A stretch of DNA of 49,378 nucleotides, from assembly GCA_964236695.1 (NCBI GenBank), contig CAXSFU010000017.1, forward strand, positions 1 through 49,378. Direction: 5' to 3'. This DNA is from CAXSEF01 sp964236695 (lineage in GTDB: Bacteria; Pseudomonadota; Alphaproteobacteria; Acetobacterales; Acetobacteraceae). A program made the position numbers and the translations under genes. The notes under the pieces are model-generated. The model did no database searches and was not told where the DNA came from. It worked only from the letters and a program-made list of their open reading frames with translations. Shown in pieces: positions 8,272-17,345 of this stretch (positions within the stretch are counted from its first letter, which is position 1; each line of letters begins with the position of its first letter).

Positions 8272-11042
8272 TGCGCAGGAGGGGGCGCAGGAGGGGGCGC
8301 AGGAGGGGGCGCAGGAGGGGGCGCAGGAGGGCGTGCGGCCGGCGGGGCGGCGGGGAGGCGCACGGTGAGCACGCTGCCGGGGAGGCCGTCGGCGGGGGTG
8401 TCGGGGCGGGGGCTGCGGGCGTCGATGCGGCCGCCCATGGCCTCGACGAGGCCGCGGGCGATGGCGAGGCCGAGACCGGTGCCAGGCGGGATGCGGTCGC
8501 CGCGGCGGGCGCGGAAGAAGCTGTCGAACACGTGGGGCAGGTCGTCGGCGGGGATGCCGATACCCTCGTCGGCAACGGACAGGCAGGCGAGGCCGGGCTC
8601 GGCGGTGATGTGCACCAGCGTCAGGCTGCCGGCGGGCGAGTATTTCACGGCGTTCTCCAGCAGGTTGACGAGAACCTGCTCCAGCAGCACGGGATCGGCC
8701 AGCGCCGCGGGCGAGGGATCGGCCACGCGGACGGCGACGTGGGGGGCGCCGGGGATGCGCGACAGGGCGGCATCGAGGACCTCGGCGAGGTCGGTGCGGG
8801 CGAGGCGCGGGCTGATCTGGCCGGACTCGAGCCGGGTGAGGTCGGTGATGTTGGCGAGGAAGCGGGCCATGCGGCCGACGTCGTCCTCGATGCTGTCGAG
8901 CAGGTCGGCGCGGGTGGGCGTGTCGAGCTGGTCCCAGGCGGTGCGCAGCGTTCCGGCCGCACCCTGGATGCCGGCGAGCGGGGTGCGCAGGTCGTGGCCG
9001 AGAGAGGCGAGCAGCGCGGTGCGCAGGCGCTGCGTCTCCTCCATGGCCGCGGTGCGGGCGGCCTCGTTGGCGAGCAGCACGCGCTCCCAGGCGATGGCGG
9101 CCTGGTCGGCCAGCGCGCCGAGGGTCTGGGTGGCGGTGTCGTCCAGCGGGGCCGGGGAGCGGACGCCGAGGACGCCGAGGGTGCCGCGCAGGGTGTGCAG
9201 CGGCAGCAGGCGCCAGGAGGCGGCGGGCAGCGTGGGGGTACCCTGCCCCGCCGGCTCGCCGTGGCTCCAGGCCCAGCGGGCGGCGGCCCAGGCGCCCTCG
9301 TCGATGGGGTCGCCCGTGGAGTCACCGGGAGGGTCGTCGGGGGTGTTGCCCTTGGCATCGCCGGGCGGCTCGACGGCGCGGATGGCAAGGTCGCGGGGGG
9401 CGGCGTCGTCCCCGTGGGGGCCGGGGTGGGTGTGGGGGGCGAGGACGAGGGCGCGGCCGGCGATGGCGGCGGCCTGGCGGGCGATCTCGGCGAGCAGGTC
9501 GGGCTCGCTGGAGGCCTCGCCGAGGCGGCGGCTGAAGGCGGCGATGCGGCGCAGGCCCTCGACCCTGGCCTGGGCGGCCTGGGCCTCGGCGCGCACGCGG
9601 CCGGCGAGGGTGCCGGCGAGGGTGGCGACGAGGGCGAACACGCCGAGCGCGATCAGGTCGCGCGGGCTGCCGATGCTCAGCGCGTACAGCGGCGGGATGA
9701 AGAAGACGTCCCAGGCGAGGAAGCTGGCGGCGGCCATGGCCAGCGCCGCCGGGCGTCCCCAGGCGGTGGCGCCGGCGACGATGGCGGCGAGATAGAGCAT
9801 GCCCATCGTCTCGGTGGGGATCTGGCCGCGCAGCGCGCAGCCGGCGGCGGTGACGGCGGCGACCAGCGCGGCCGCCGCCGCCCAGCGCCCCCACGGCTCG
9901 CGCGGGCGTGGGGGCGCGGGGCGCGGCGGGGCCTCGGCGATGGGGATGACGTGCAGCGCGAGGTCCGGCGCGCGCTGCAGCAGGGCGGCGGCGACGGTGC
10001 GGCCGGACAGGCGGCGCCACAGCGGGGCCCGGCCGCGGCCGAGCACGAGGTGGGTGGCGCTGCGCTCGCGGGCGACGGCCAGGGTGATGGCGACGAGGTC
10101 GGCGCCGACGCGGGTGTCGAGGTCGGCGCCGAGCTGGGCGGCAAGCGCCAGGGCGGGGCGGGCGAGCAGCGGCGCGGTGGCGCGCTCGACGTGCAGCACG
10201 GTCCAGGGGGCCTGCAGCGCCTCGGCGAGGCGCTTGGCGCGGCGGACGACGGCCGACGCGCCGGGGTCGGGGCCGACGAGGGCGAGGACGCGCTCGCCCG
10301 ACGGCCAGGCGCCGGTGACGCCGGAGCGGCGCATCCAGTCGCGGACGTCGCCGTCGACGTGGGCGGCGGCGCGGCGCAGCGCGAGCTCGCGCAGAGAGGC
10401 GAGGTTGCCCTCGCGGAAGAAGCCGTCGAGCGCGCGGGCGGCGGTGTCGCGGGCATAGATGCGACCGTCGTGCAGGCGGGCGCGCAGCTCTGCGGGAGGG
10501 ACGTCGATCAGCTCGATCTCGTCGGCGGAGTCGAGCACGTGGTCCGGCAGGGTCTCGGCGACGCGCACGCCGGTGATGCGGGCCACGTCGTCGTTGAGGC
10601 TTTCCAGGTGCTGGACGTTCAGCGTGGCCCAGACCTCCAGGCCGGCGGCGACCAGCTCGGCGACGTCCTCCCAGCGCTTGGCGTGGCGGCTGCCGGGGGC
10701 GTTGGTGTGGGCCAGCTCGTCGACCAGGAGCACGGCCGGGCGGCGTGCGAGGGCGGCGTCGAGGTCGAACTCGCGCAGGGTCTGGCCGCGGTAGGCGACG
10801 TCGCGCACCGGGAGGATGGGGACGCCCTCGGCCTCGGCGATAGTGCCGGCACGGCCGTGGGTCTCGATCACGCCGGCGAGCACGTCGGCGCCGGCGGCGA
10901 GGCGCCGGCGGGCCTGGCTCAGCATCTCCCAGGTCTTGCCGACGCCGGGAGCTGCGCCGAGGAACACCTTGAGGCGGCCGCGGCCCTCGGCGGAGGCCAG
11001 GGCGAGGAGGGCGTCGGGGTCGGGGCGGGGAGCCTCGGGCAT
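8268..11042 (-). CDS. kdpD: Osmosensitive K+ sensor histidine kinase KdpD
   Basis: A 924-aa KdpD. Domains in order: N-terminal KdpD domain with Walker A GAAPGVGKT (about residue 30), a universal-stress-like domain, four closely spaced membrane helices (about 410-500), a GAF-like region, and HisKA with the phospho-acceptor H683 (LGHDLRTPLAG), then HATPase with NLLENAVKYSP and GTGLGLAIARGLVEA. The C-terminus runs into a proline-rich PPAP tail coded by a 12-bp tandem repeat. Start MPEAPRPDPDALL was chosen because the upstream in-frame residues are coded by a family A repeat. Confidence 0.97.
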   Translation of the reverse strand: MPEAPRPDPDALLALASAEGRGRLKVFLGAAPGVGKTWEMLSQARRRLAAGADVLAGVIETHGRAGTIAEAEGVPILPVRDVAYRGQTLREFDLDAALARRPAVLLVDELAHTNAPGSRHAKRWEDVAELVAAGLEVWATLNVQHLESLNDDVARITGVRVAETLPDHVLDSADEIELIDVPPAELRARLHDGRIYARDTAARALDGFFREGNLASLRELALRRAAAHVDGDVRDWMRRSGVTGAWPSGERVLALVGPDPGASAVVRRAKRLAEALQAPWTVLHVERATAPLLARPALALAAQLGADLDTRVGADLVAITLAVARERSATHLVLGRGRAPLWRRLSGRTVAAALLQRAPDLALHVIPIAEAPPRPAPPRPREPWGRWAAAAALVAAVTAAGCALRGQIPTETMGMLYLAAIVAGATAWGRPAALAMAAASFLAWDVFFIPPLYALSIGSPRDLIALGVFALVATLAGTLAGRVRAEAQAAQARVEGLRRIAAFSRRLGEASSEPDLLAEIARQAAAIAGRALVLAPHTHPGPHGDDAAPRDLAIRAVEPPGDAKGNTPDDPPGDSTGDPIDEGAWAAARWAWSHGEPAGQGTPTLPAASWRLLPLHTLRGTLGVLGVRSPAPLDDTATQTLGALADQAAIAWERVLLANEAARTAAMEETQRLRTALLASLGHDLRTPLAGIQGAAGTLRTAWDQLDTPTRADLLDSIEDDVGRMARFLANITDLTRLESGQISPRLARTDLAEVLDAALSRIPGAPHVAVRVADPSPAALADPVLLEQVLVNLLENAVKYSPAGSLTLVHITAEPGLACLSVADEGIGIPADDLPHVFDSFFRARRGDRIPPGTGLGLAIARGLVEAMGGRIDARSPRPDTPADGLPGSVLTVRLPAAPPAARPPAPPPAPPPAPPPAPPPAQ
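8273..8331. repeat. 12-bp tandem repeat (GCGCAGGAGGGG) coding the KdpD proline tail
   Basis: Almost five perfect units of GCGCAGGAGGGG. On the coding strand they specify repeating Ala-Pro-Pro-Pro at the extreme C-terminus of KdpD, just before kdpE. Perfect units suggest recent slippage, so copy number may vary between strains. Confidence 0.85.
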
Positions 11043-11044
11043 CA

Positions 11045-11180
11045 GGAAGGAAGCAAGGCCAGGGGCTCTGCCCCTGGACCCCGCCAAAGGCAAGCCTGTG
11101 GAATCCGATTCTCAAGGGAGGCCGGGTCCAGGGGCGGCTCGCTCCTGGCGGGTCCAGGGCAGAGCCCTGGCCTTTTCACG
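11045..11180. repeat. Family A palindromic repeat mosaic, copy 6 (kdpC-kdpD gap)
   Basis: A full-length example. It opens GCAAGGCC, carries the hairpin CCAGGGGCTCTGCCCCTGG, an AAAGGC/GCCT module, and CCAGGGGCGGCTCGCTCCTGG, and closes ...CCCTGGCC. The outer GCAAGGCC/GGCCTTGC-type ends form terminal inverted repeats. Confidence 0.85.
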
Positions 11181-11236
11181 CCGAGACACTGCCAGCCTTC
11201 TGCCTTGCTTGCTTCCTTCGCGGGCATGTCCCGTGC

Positions 11237-11836
11237 CTACGGCTGGGCGGCGTCGAGGGCAAGGTTTGCGGCCAGCACGCTGACGCGGGGTTCGCCGATG
11301 ATGCCGAGCAGGCGGCCGCTGGTGTGGGCGGCAATGGCCGCCTGGACCTGCGCGGGCGGCAGGTGGCGGGCGCTCGCGATGCGCGCGACCTGGCGGGCGG
11401 CGGTCTCGGGCGAGATGTCGGGGTCGAGGCCGCTGGCCGAGGTGGTGAGCATGTCGCCCGGGACCGGGGTGGGGCCGGCCGTCCTGAGGTCGGCGGTGAC
11501 GCGGTCGATGAGCGCCTTGGAGGTGGGCCCGGCGTTGGAGGCCGAGGAGTTGGCGGCGTTGTAGGGGGCGGGCACCGTCTTGGTGGGGTCGTCGGGGTGG
11601 GCGGGGTCCTGCATCGTGGTGGCGGACGGGCGGCCCTGGAGGTACTTGTCCTGGGTGAAGTTCTGGCCGAGCAGCGAGGAGCCGACGACGGCGCCGTTTC
11701 GGAGGACGAGGCTGCCGCCGGCGGGGCCGGGCAGGATCGCGGTGGCGGCGCCCACGAAGCCCAGCGGCAGGGCGAGGCCGGTCAGGGCCGTGAACAGCAC
11801 GACCAGGACGAGGGCGGGGCGGAGGTGGCGGATCAT
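11237..11836 (-). CDS. kdpC: K+-transporting ATPase subunit KdpC
   Basis: A 199-aa single-pass KdpC. One N-terminal membrane segment (about residues 8-30) is followed by the periplasmic domain, with GSLLGQNFTQDKYLQGRPSA (family signature) and TTSASGLDPDISPETAA. KdpC helps couple K+ binding in KdpA to ATP hydrolysis by KdpB. Its ATG overlaps the kdpB stop by one base (TGATG). A 195-bp stretch holding a family A repeat separates it from kdpD. Confidence 0.97.
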   Translation of the reverse strand: MIRHLRPALVLVVLFTALTGLALPLGFVGAATAILPGPAGGSLVLRNGAVVGSSLLGQNFTQDKYLQGRPSATTMQDPAHPDDPTKTVPAPYNAANSSASNAGPTSKALIDRVTADLRTAGPTPVPGDMLTTSASGLDPDISPETAARQVARIASARHLPPAQVQAAIAAHTSGRLLGIIGEPRVSVLAANLALDAAQP

Positions 11837-13929
11837 CAGTTCATTCCCAGCACGGTGAGGACGAGGTCGATCAGCTTGATGCCGATGAACGGGGCGACGA
11901 GGCCGCCGAGGCCGTAGATCAGCAGGTTGCGGCGCAGCAGCGCGGAGGCGCCGATCGGCGTGAAGGCGACGCCGCGCAGGGCGAGCGGCACCAGGGCCAC
12001 GATGATCAGGGCGTTGAAGATCACCGCCGACAGGATCGCGCTCCGCGGCGAGTGCAGCCGCATGATGTTGAGCGCCTGCAGGCCGGGGTAGGTGGCGACG
12101 AAGATCGCCGGCAGGATGGCGAAGTACTTGGATACGTCGTTGGCGATGGAGAACGTCGTCAGGCTGCCGCGGGTGATCAGCAGCTGCTTGCCGATCTCGA
12201 CGATCTCGATGAGCTTGGTGGGGTCGCTGTCGAGGTCGACCATGTTGCCGGCCTCGCGCGCCGCCTGGGTGCCGGTCTGCATGGCCACGCCGACGTCGGC
12301 CTGGGCGAGCGCCGGGGCGTCGTTGGTGCCGTCGCCGCACATGGCGACCAGGCGGCCCTCTGCCTGGACGCGGCGGATATAGTCGAGCTTGTCCTGCGGC
12401 GTGGCCTGGGCGAGGAAGTCGTCGACGCCGGCCTCGGTGGCGATGGCGGCCGCCGTCACCTTGTTGTCGCCGGTGATCATCACCGTGCGGATGCCCATCT
12501 GGCGCAGGGCGGCGAAGCGCTCGCGGATGCCGGGCTTGACGATGTCCTTCAGCTCGATGACGCCGAGCAGGCGGCCCTCGGCGGTGACCGCGAGCGGGGT
12601 GCCACCGGCGCGCGCGACGCGCTCGACGGCGGCGGTAAAGGCCTGCGGCGGGGCCGCCGCCGTGGCGGCGGCGCCGGCGGCGGACCGGGGGGCGCCGAAC
12701 GCCTGGGTGGTCGCGGCGGTCATGGCGAGCACGGAGTCCACGGCCCCCTTGCGCCAGGAGCGGCCGCCGGCGTCGAGGCCGGACAGGCGGGTGTTGGCGG
12801 AGAAGGCGACGACCTCGCCGCCCTCCGGCATGGCGGCGGAGAAGCCGTGGCGGTCGCGCACGTAGGTCAGGATCGAGCGGCCCTCGGGGGTGTCGTCGCC
12901 GAGCGAGGCCATGACCGCGGCCTCGGCGAGGGTGCGCTCGTCGACGCCGGGCACGGGGTGGAGGCCGGCGGCCATGCGGTTGCCGAAGGTGATGGTGCCG
13001 GTCTTGTCGAGCAGCAGCATGTCGACGTCGCCGGCGGCCTCCACCGCGCGGCCGGAGGTGGCGACGACGTTGAAGCGCACCAGGCGATCCATGCCGGCAA
13101 TGCCGATGGCCGACAGCAGGCCGCCGATGGTGGTGGGGATCAGGGTGACCAGCAGGGCCGCGAGCACCGGCACGCTCAGGTCGGTGCCGGAATAATGCGC
13201 GAGGCCGACCAGGGTGACGACGGCGATCAGGAAGATGATGGTCAGGCCGGCGAGCAGGATGTCGAGCGCGATCTCGTTGGGAGTCTTGCGTCGCTCGGCG
13301 CCCTCGACGAGGGCGATCATGCGGTCGATGAAGGTCGAGCCGGGGTCCGCGGTGATGCGCACCACCAGCCAGTCGGAGACGACCTGGGTGCCGCCGGTCA
13401 CCGCCGAGCGGTCGCCGCCGGCCTCGCGGATCACGGGCGCGGACTCGCCGGTGATCGCGCTCTCGTTGACGGAGGCGATGCCGTCCACGATCTCGCCGTC
13501 GCTGGGGATCAGGTCGTTGGTCTCCACCAGGACCAGCATCCCGCGGCGCAGCTCGGGGGCGGGGACGGAGCGGATGGTGTTCCGGTTGTTGGCGCTGGGG
13601 ATGACCTTGGCGATCATGTCGGAGCGCGAACGGCGCAGGCTCTCGGCGCGGGCGCGGCCGCGGCCCTCGGCGACGGCCTCGGCGAAGGTCGCGAACAGCA
13701 CCGTCAGCCACAGGCCGAGGGCGATCGCGAGCGCGAACCCCCAGGACTGGCCGGTGGCAAGGTTGCGCAGGCCGAGCACGCTCACCAGGGCCGCGACCAC
13801 CTCGGTGACGAAGATCACCGGGTTGCGGCGCAGGTGGCGGGGGTCGAGCTTGGCAAAGGCGTCGCGGGTGGCGCGGACGAGGATCGCACCGTCGAACAGG
13901 GCGATCGTGTCGGCATTGGCCTGGGCCAT
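11836..13929 (-). CDS. kdpB: K+-transporting P-type ATPase subunit KdpB
   Basis: The catalytic subunit of the KdpFABC pump, 697 aa. It has the P-type ATPase signatures TGES at 160-163 (actuator), the phosphorylated D308 in DKTGT, and the hinge motif GDGTNDAPALAQADVG. Membrane helices lie at about 36-85, 220-275 and in the last 110 residues. The start MAQANADTIALFD has an AAGGACCC ribosome site just upstream. A longer in-frame ATG was rejected. Confidence 0.98.
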   Translation of the reverse strand: MAQANADTIALFDGAILVRATRDAFAKLDPRHLRRNPVIFVTEVVAALVSVLGLRNLATGQSWGFALAIALGLWLTVLFATFAEAVAEGRGRARAESLRRSRSDMIAKVIPSANNRNTIRSVPAPELRRGMLVLVETNDLIPSDGEIVDGIASVNESAITGESAPVIREAGGDRSAVTGGTQVVSDWLVVRITADPGSTFIDRMIALVEGAERRKTPNEIALDILLAGLTIIFLIAVVTLVGLAHYSGTDLSVPVLAALLVTLIPTTIGGLLSAIGIAGMDRLVRFNVVATSGRAVEAAGDVDMLLLDKTGTITFGNRMAAGLHPVPGVDERTLAEAAVMASLGDDTPEGRSILTYVRDRHGFSAAMPEGGEVVAFSANTRLSGLDAGGRSWRKGAVDSVLAMTAATTQAFGAPRSAAGAAATAAAPPQAFTAAVERVARAGGTPLAVTAEGRLLGVIELKDIVKPGIRERFAALRQMGIRTVMITGDNKVTAAAIATEAGVDDFLAQATPQDKLDYIRRVQAEGRLVAMCGDGTNDAPALAQADVGVAMQTGTQAAREAGNMVDLDSDPTKLIEIVEIGKQLLITRGSLTTFSIANDVSKYFAILPAIFVATYPGLQALNIMRLHSPRSAILSAVIFNALIIVALVPLALRGVAFTPIGASALLRRNLLIYGLGGLVAPFIGIKLIDLVLTVLGMN

Positions 13930-13957
13930 CGAAGGGTCCTTGCGGGGGGCTTGGGGC

Positions 13958-14112
13958 GGAGGAAGCAAGGCCAGGGGCTCTGCCCCTGGACCCCGCTCAA
14001 GGCGAGCCTTGAGAATCCAACATTGAAGGGAGAAAAAGGCAGTCTTTCTAAGTGATGGTTTCCAAAGGCTTGCCTTTGGCGGGGTCCAGGGGCAGAGCCC
14101 CTGGCCTTGCTT
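13958..14112. repeat. Family A palindromic repeat mosaic, copy 7 (kdpA-kdpB gap)
   Basis: Two partial modules: GCAAGGCCAGGGGCTCTGCC with CAAGGCGAGCCTTG, then CCAAAGGCTTGCCTTTGG with CCAGGGGCAGAGCCCCTGG. It fills almost the whole gap between kdpA and kdpB. Confidence 0.85.
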
Positions 14113-14127
14113 CTTCTTCTTGCGGGA

Positions 14128-15837
14128 TCAGAACGTCTGCCCAGCGCGCATCGAGAAGTGTTCCGCGAGCGGGCCGAGCGAGAGCGCGGGCAGGAACTGC
14201 AGGCCGCCGAGGATCAGGATCACGCCGATCAGCAGGCCGATGAACAGCGGCCCGTCGGTCGGGAAGGTGCCGGCCGAGGGTGCGAGCTTCGGCTTGGCGG
14301 CGAGCGAGCCGGCGATGGCGAGGACCGGAATCAGGAAGGCGAAGCGGCCGAGCAGCATGGCGGTGCCGAGGCCGTAGTCGAGCAGCGGGGTGTCGGCGGA
14401 CAGGCCGGCGAAGGCGCTGCCGTTGTTCCCGGTGGCGGAGGACCAGGCGTAGAGCATCTCCGACAGGCCGTGCGGGCCGGCGTTGGCGAGCGAGCCGAGG
14501 CCGCTTTCCGTGACAAGGCTGAGCGCGGTGCCGGACAGGATGCACAGCGGCAGGATCAGCACGGCGAGCATGGCGAGCTTGATCTCGCGGGCCTGGACCT
14601 TCTTGCCGAGGTACTCCGGGGTGCGGCCGACCATCAGGCCGGCGACGAACACGGCGAGCAGCGCGAACACCAGGATGCCGTAGAGGCCCGAGCCGACGCC
14701 GCCAGGCACGATCTCGCCGAGCTGGATCAGGACCATCGGGATCATGCCGCCGAGCGGGGTGAAGCTGTCGTGCATGGCGATCACCGCGCCGTCGGAGGTG
14801 GCGGTGGTGGTGACGGCGAACAGCGAGGACATCGCGGTGCCGAACCGGACCTCCTTGCCTTCCATGTTGCCCATCGAGGGATCGACGCCGAGCGCGGTGA
14901 GCAGCGAGTTGCCGCCGGCCTCGGCCGCGTAGCAGAGCACCACGAAGGAGACCATCAGGATCGCCATGGTCCAGAACAGGGCGAAGCCCTGGCGGCGGTC
15001 CTTGACGATGTGGCCGAACATCGCGGCGAGCGAGAACGGGATGACGATCTCGGACCAGGTCTCGACGACGTTGGTGAGCGCGGTCGGGTTCTCGAACGGG
15101 TGGGCGGAGTTGACGTTGAAGAAGCCGCCGCCGTTGGTGCCGAGCAGCTTGATCGCCTCCTGGAAGGCGACGGGCCCGAGCGCGATCGTCTGCTTTGCCC
15201 CTTCGAGCGTGGTGGCGTCGACGTAGCCGGCCAGAGTCTGCGGCACGCCGGAGACGATCAGGAAGATCGTGTAGAGCAGGCAGATCGGCAGCAGGACGTA
15301 GAGCGTGATCCGGGTCAGGTCGACCCAGAAGTTGCCCAGCTCCTTCACGCCGCTGGCGGCGAAGGCGCGCGCGACCATCACGGCGGCGGCGATGCCGGTG
15401 GCCGCGGACAGGTAGTTGTGGACGGTCAGGCCCCACATCTGGCTGCCATAGGACAGCGTCGTCTCGCCGCCGTAGGCCTGCCAGTTGGTGTTGGTGACGA
15501 AGGAGATCGCGGTGTTGAACGCGAGCCGCGACGACAGGCCGGACTGGCCCGCCGGGTTGAGCGGCAGATAGTCCTGGAAGCGCAGGATCAGGTAGAGGAC
15601 GAGGAAGTGCACGGCCTGGAGCACGACCAGGGCGGTGGCGTAGGTCTTCCAGCCCATCGAGGCACGGGCGTCGACGCCGGCCAGCGCGTAGAAGCCGCGC
15701 TCGACCGGGCCGAGCACGGGCGACAGCGGCGTGCGCGCGCCCTGCGCGACGTCGGCGATGTAGCGGCCGAGCGGCACGGCGCACAGGAAGACGAGGGACA
15801 GGACGAGGGCGATCTGCGCCCAGCCGATGAGGGTCAT
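14128..15837 (-). CDS. kdpA: K+-transporting ATPase channel-like subunit KdpA
   Basis: A 569-aa membrane protein with about ten helices. The four selectivity-filter loops are readable in order: SFVTNTNWQAYGGE, LLGTNGGGFFNVNSAHPFEN, TTTATSDGAV and SATGNNGSAFAG. It binds and conducts K+ in the pump. The start MTLIGWAQIALVLS follows kdpF by 12 bp. An in-frame reading runs on past the 3' end on this strand in other frames, but the family end (AEHFSMRAGQTF) fits the stop used here. Confidence 0.98.
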   Translation of the reverse strand: MTLIGWAQIALVLSLVFLCAVPLGRYIADVAQGARTPLSPVLGPVERGFYALAGVDARASMGWKTYATALVVLQAVHFLVLYLILRFQDYLPLNPAGQSGLSSRLAFNTAISFVTNTNWQAYGGETTLSYGSQMWGLTVHNYLSAATGIAAAVMVARAFAASGVKELGNFWVDLTRITLYVLLPICLLYTIFLIVSGVPQTLAGYVDATTLEGAKQTIALGPVAFQEAIKLLGTNGGGFFNVNSAHPFENPTALTNVVETWSEIVIPFSLAAMFGHIVKDRRQGFALFWTMAILMVSFVVLCYAAEAGGNSLLTALGVDPSMGNMEGKEVRFGTAMSSLFAVTTTATSDGAVIAMHDSFTPLGGMIPMVLIQLGEIVPGGVGSGLYGILVFALLAVFVAGLMVGRTPEYLGKKVQAREIKLAMLAVLILPLCILSGTALSLVTESGLGSLANAGPHGLSEMLYAWSSATGNNGSAFAGLSADTPLLDYGLGTAMLLGRFAFLIPVLAIAGSLAAKPKLAPSAGTFPTDGPLFIGLLIGVILILGGLQFLPALSLGPLAEHFSMRAGQTF

Positions 15838-15849
15838 GGTGGCGGGACC

Positions 15850-15936
15850 TCAGAAGTCTTCGGGGCGCACGAGCGCCCAGACCAAGTAGACGAGCAGGCC
15901 GGCGGAGACGACCGCGCCGAGGAGGAGGTCGAACAT
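15850..15936 (-). CDS. kdpF: KdpF, small stabilising subunit of the K+ ATPase
   Basis: A 28-aa single-span membrane peptide, MFDLLLGAVVSAGLLVYLVW followed by ALVRPEDF. The length, the single helix and the RPEDF end match KdpF (compare ...RPEKF/RPERF ends). It lies 12 bp upstream of kdpA and 2 bp downstream of another tiny membrane ORF. It stabilises the KdpABC complex in the membrane. It is below the usual gene-calling cut-off. Confidence 0.93.
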   Translation of the reverse strand: MFDLLLGAVVSAGLLVYLVWALVRPEDF

Positions 15937-15938
15937 GC

Positions 15939-16022
15939 TCAGATGCGCTCGCACAGCGCGGCATAGGCGGCCATGAGCAGGATGCCCCCGGTCCCCAGCA
16001 CGATCACGATGATGTCCGCCAT
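15939..16022 (-). CDS. 27-aa membrane peptide heading the kdp operon
   Basis: MADIIVIVLGTGGILLMAAY followed by AALCERI: one hydrophobic helix with a short charged tail containing a Cys. A GGGAGGG ribosome site lies about ten bases upstream of the ATG. The stop is 2 bp before the kdpF ATG, so the two are almost certainly co-translated. Small ORFs of similar form (hydrophobic helix, AYxxxCxRL-like end) sit ahead of kdpF in other alphaproteobacteria, from memory. It may be an extra KdpF-like subunit. The function is not established. Confidence 0.75.
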   Translation of the reverse strand: MADIIVIVLGTGGILLMAAYAALCERI

Positions 16023-16139
16023 GTCGCCACGCCCTCCCGTTGAAGCGCAGGGCATAGGGCGGCGGGGCGTAAAGGAGCGATACGTTTCGCGGGCGGGGGC
16101 CGTCGTGACGCCCGCGGCAGATCGGCGGTTCGGGCAGGA

Positions 16140-16277
16140 AGGCAAGACTCTTCTTTTCTGAAGAAAAAGAAGCAAAAAAACTTTGCCCTTTAGGAATTCA
16201 GGCACGCGGGCAGGACTATGACCCAATGGGCCAAAGTTCTTTGGTTCTTTCTTTCAAGAAAGAACATGCTTTCTTCC
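16140..16277 (+). repeat. Family B hairpin-ended element, copy 2
   Basis: The left hairpin (CTTCTTTTCT against AGAAAAAGAAG) starts near 16150 and the right hairpin with arms GTTCTTTCTT/AAGAAAGAAC is at 16244-16265. It is flanked by GCAGGAAGGCAAGA and GCTTTCTTCCTGC, which are roughly inverted. It lies between the start of the kdp operon and the 3' end of the next gene. Confidence 0.85.
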
Positions 16278-16293
16278 TGCGCTGGCCTGGCCT

Positions 16294-17013
16294 CTAGGAA
16301 GCGCGGCGGCTGACGATGACGTGGACGACGTCGGCGCGCAGGGCGTGGGCGGGGTCCGCCGCGTCCCAGTCAGCGGACTGCAGCGTGGCGAGCACGCCGG
16401 TGTCGAGCAGGGCGGCGCGCAGGGTGCGGGCGGCCGCGACCAGGGCGGGGTCGGCGCCGCGGTGGGTCAGCAGGATCACGGCGGGGGCGGAGGCTGCGCC
16501 CAGCTCCGCGTGCGGCGGGTCGGTACGCGCGGCGGCGTCGCCGGTCCAGTCGACCTCGACCCAGCCGGCGCGCGCGAGCAGCGGCCGCAGCATCTGGAGG
16601 AACTCGAAGGATTGGGAGTCGCCGTCGTCGTCGGCGGCATCGAAGCGGGTGCCGGCCGCCCCGCGGCAGAGTGCCACCAGGTGGGCCTCCTGGCGGTCGC
16701 CCAGCGCGAAGGGCTGGTAGAGCCTGGCCAGGCGGCGCGCGACCTCGGCGTCGTGCAGCCCGGCGGCCTGGTCGCGGGCCCTGGCGTCGGCGAGGTCCTG
16801 GCGGGCCTGGGCGGCGGCGGCGCGGGCGCGGGCGGCGGCGGCCTGCGCGTCGGACAGCTGGGCCTCGGCGGCGCGGCGGGTCTGGACGGCGATGTGGCGG
16901 GTGATCGCGAGGCTCAGCATGGAGCCGGTGACCGCCATCGCGCCACCCAGCACCGCCAGCAGCCACAGCCAGGCGACGGCACCCTGCAGGGTCGGCAGCG
17001 AGAAGCCTGCCAT
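16294..17013 (-). CDS. Membrane-anchored coiled-coil protein of unknown function
   Basis: A 239-aa protein. One membrane helix (about residues 10-38, LWLLAVLGGAMAVTGSML) is followed by an Ala/Arg/Gln-rich coiled coil (about 50-90) and a C-terminal globular part with VDWTGDAAARTDPPHAELG and a VHVIVSRR end. The C-terminal part resembles a small solute- or nucleotide-binding fold, but I do not recognise a family. It is a single gene between the kdp and psp regions. An in-frame ATG 39 bp upstream would add MRPAPPRGLIRRA, and either start is possible. Confidence 0.7.
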   Translation of the reverse strand: MAGFSLPTLQGAVAWLWLLAVLGGAMAVTGSMLSLAITRHIAVQTRRAAEAQLSDAQAAAARARAAAAQARQDLADARARDQAAGLHDAEVARRLARLYQPFALGDRQEAHLVALCRGAAGTRFDAADDDGDSQSFEFLQMLRPLLARAGWVEVDWTGDAAARTDPPHAELGAASAPAVILLTHRGADPALVAAARTLRAALLDTGVLATLQSADWDAADPAHALRADVVHVIVSRRAS

Positions 17014-17278
17014 GGCGCGCCGGATCAGGCCGCGGGGCGGGGCGGGGCGCACGTGCGGCCGGTCGTGCTGTGGGGGGCTAGGGCCACGGTCGGGGACACT
17101 CGCGCTGTGTTGGGCGGAGTGTGCCCGCCCAGGCGGGGCGAGGGCAAGGCGGGACGGCCGGACGCCTCGGCACTGCGCCCGGAGTCGTGGAGGCCGGAGG
17201 CGGGCCTTCCGCGTGGCCCGGGCCAGGACCTCGACCTTGTCTCCTGCTGGCCGGTGGTCCGGGCGCTGCGCGGGGTTC
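17014..17278. other. Intergenic region without a recognised gene
   Basis: This is the upstream region of the coiled-coil membrane-protein gene. It is GC-rich, several overlapping frames are open by composition only, and I find no coherent protein or RNA in it. Confidence 0.4.
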
Positions 17279-17345
17279 GGGAAGCAGGCAAGGCCAGGGG
17301 CGCTGCCCCTGGACCCCGCTCAAGGCTCGCCTTGAGAATCCTTTT
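17279..17345. repeat. Family A palindromic repeat, copy 8 (short)
   Basis: A shortened copy: GCAAGGCCAGGGGCGCTGCC with its CCCTGG arm, and the CAAGGCTCGCCTTG module. It lacks the second half seen in copies 6 and 10. Confidence 0.8.

Noticed and set aside
8256..11564. An 1102-codon plus-strand open frame opposite kdpD
   Set aside because: Shadow of kdpD on the other strand; no recognisable domain and extreme Gly/Ala/Val bias.
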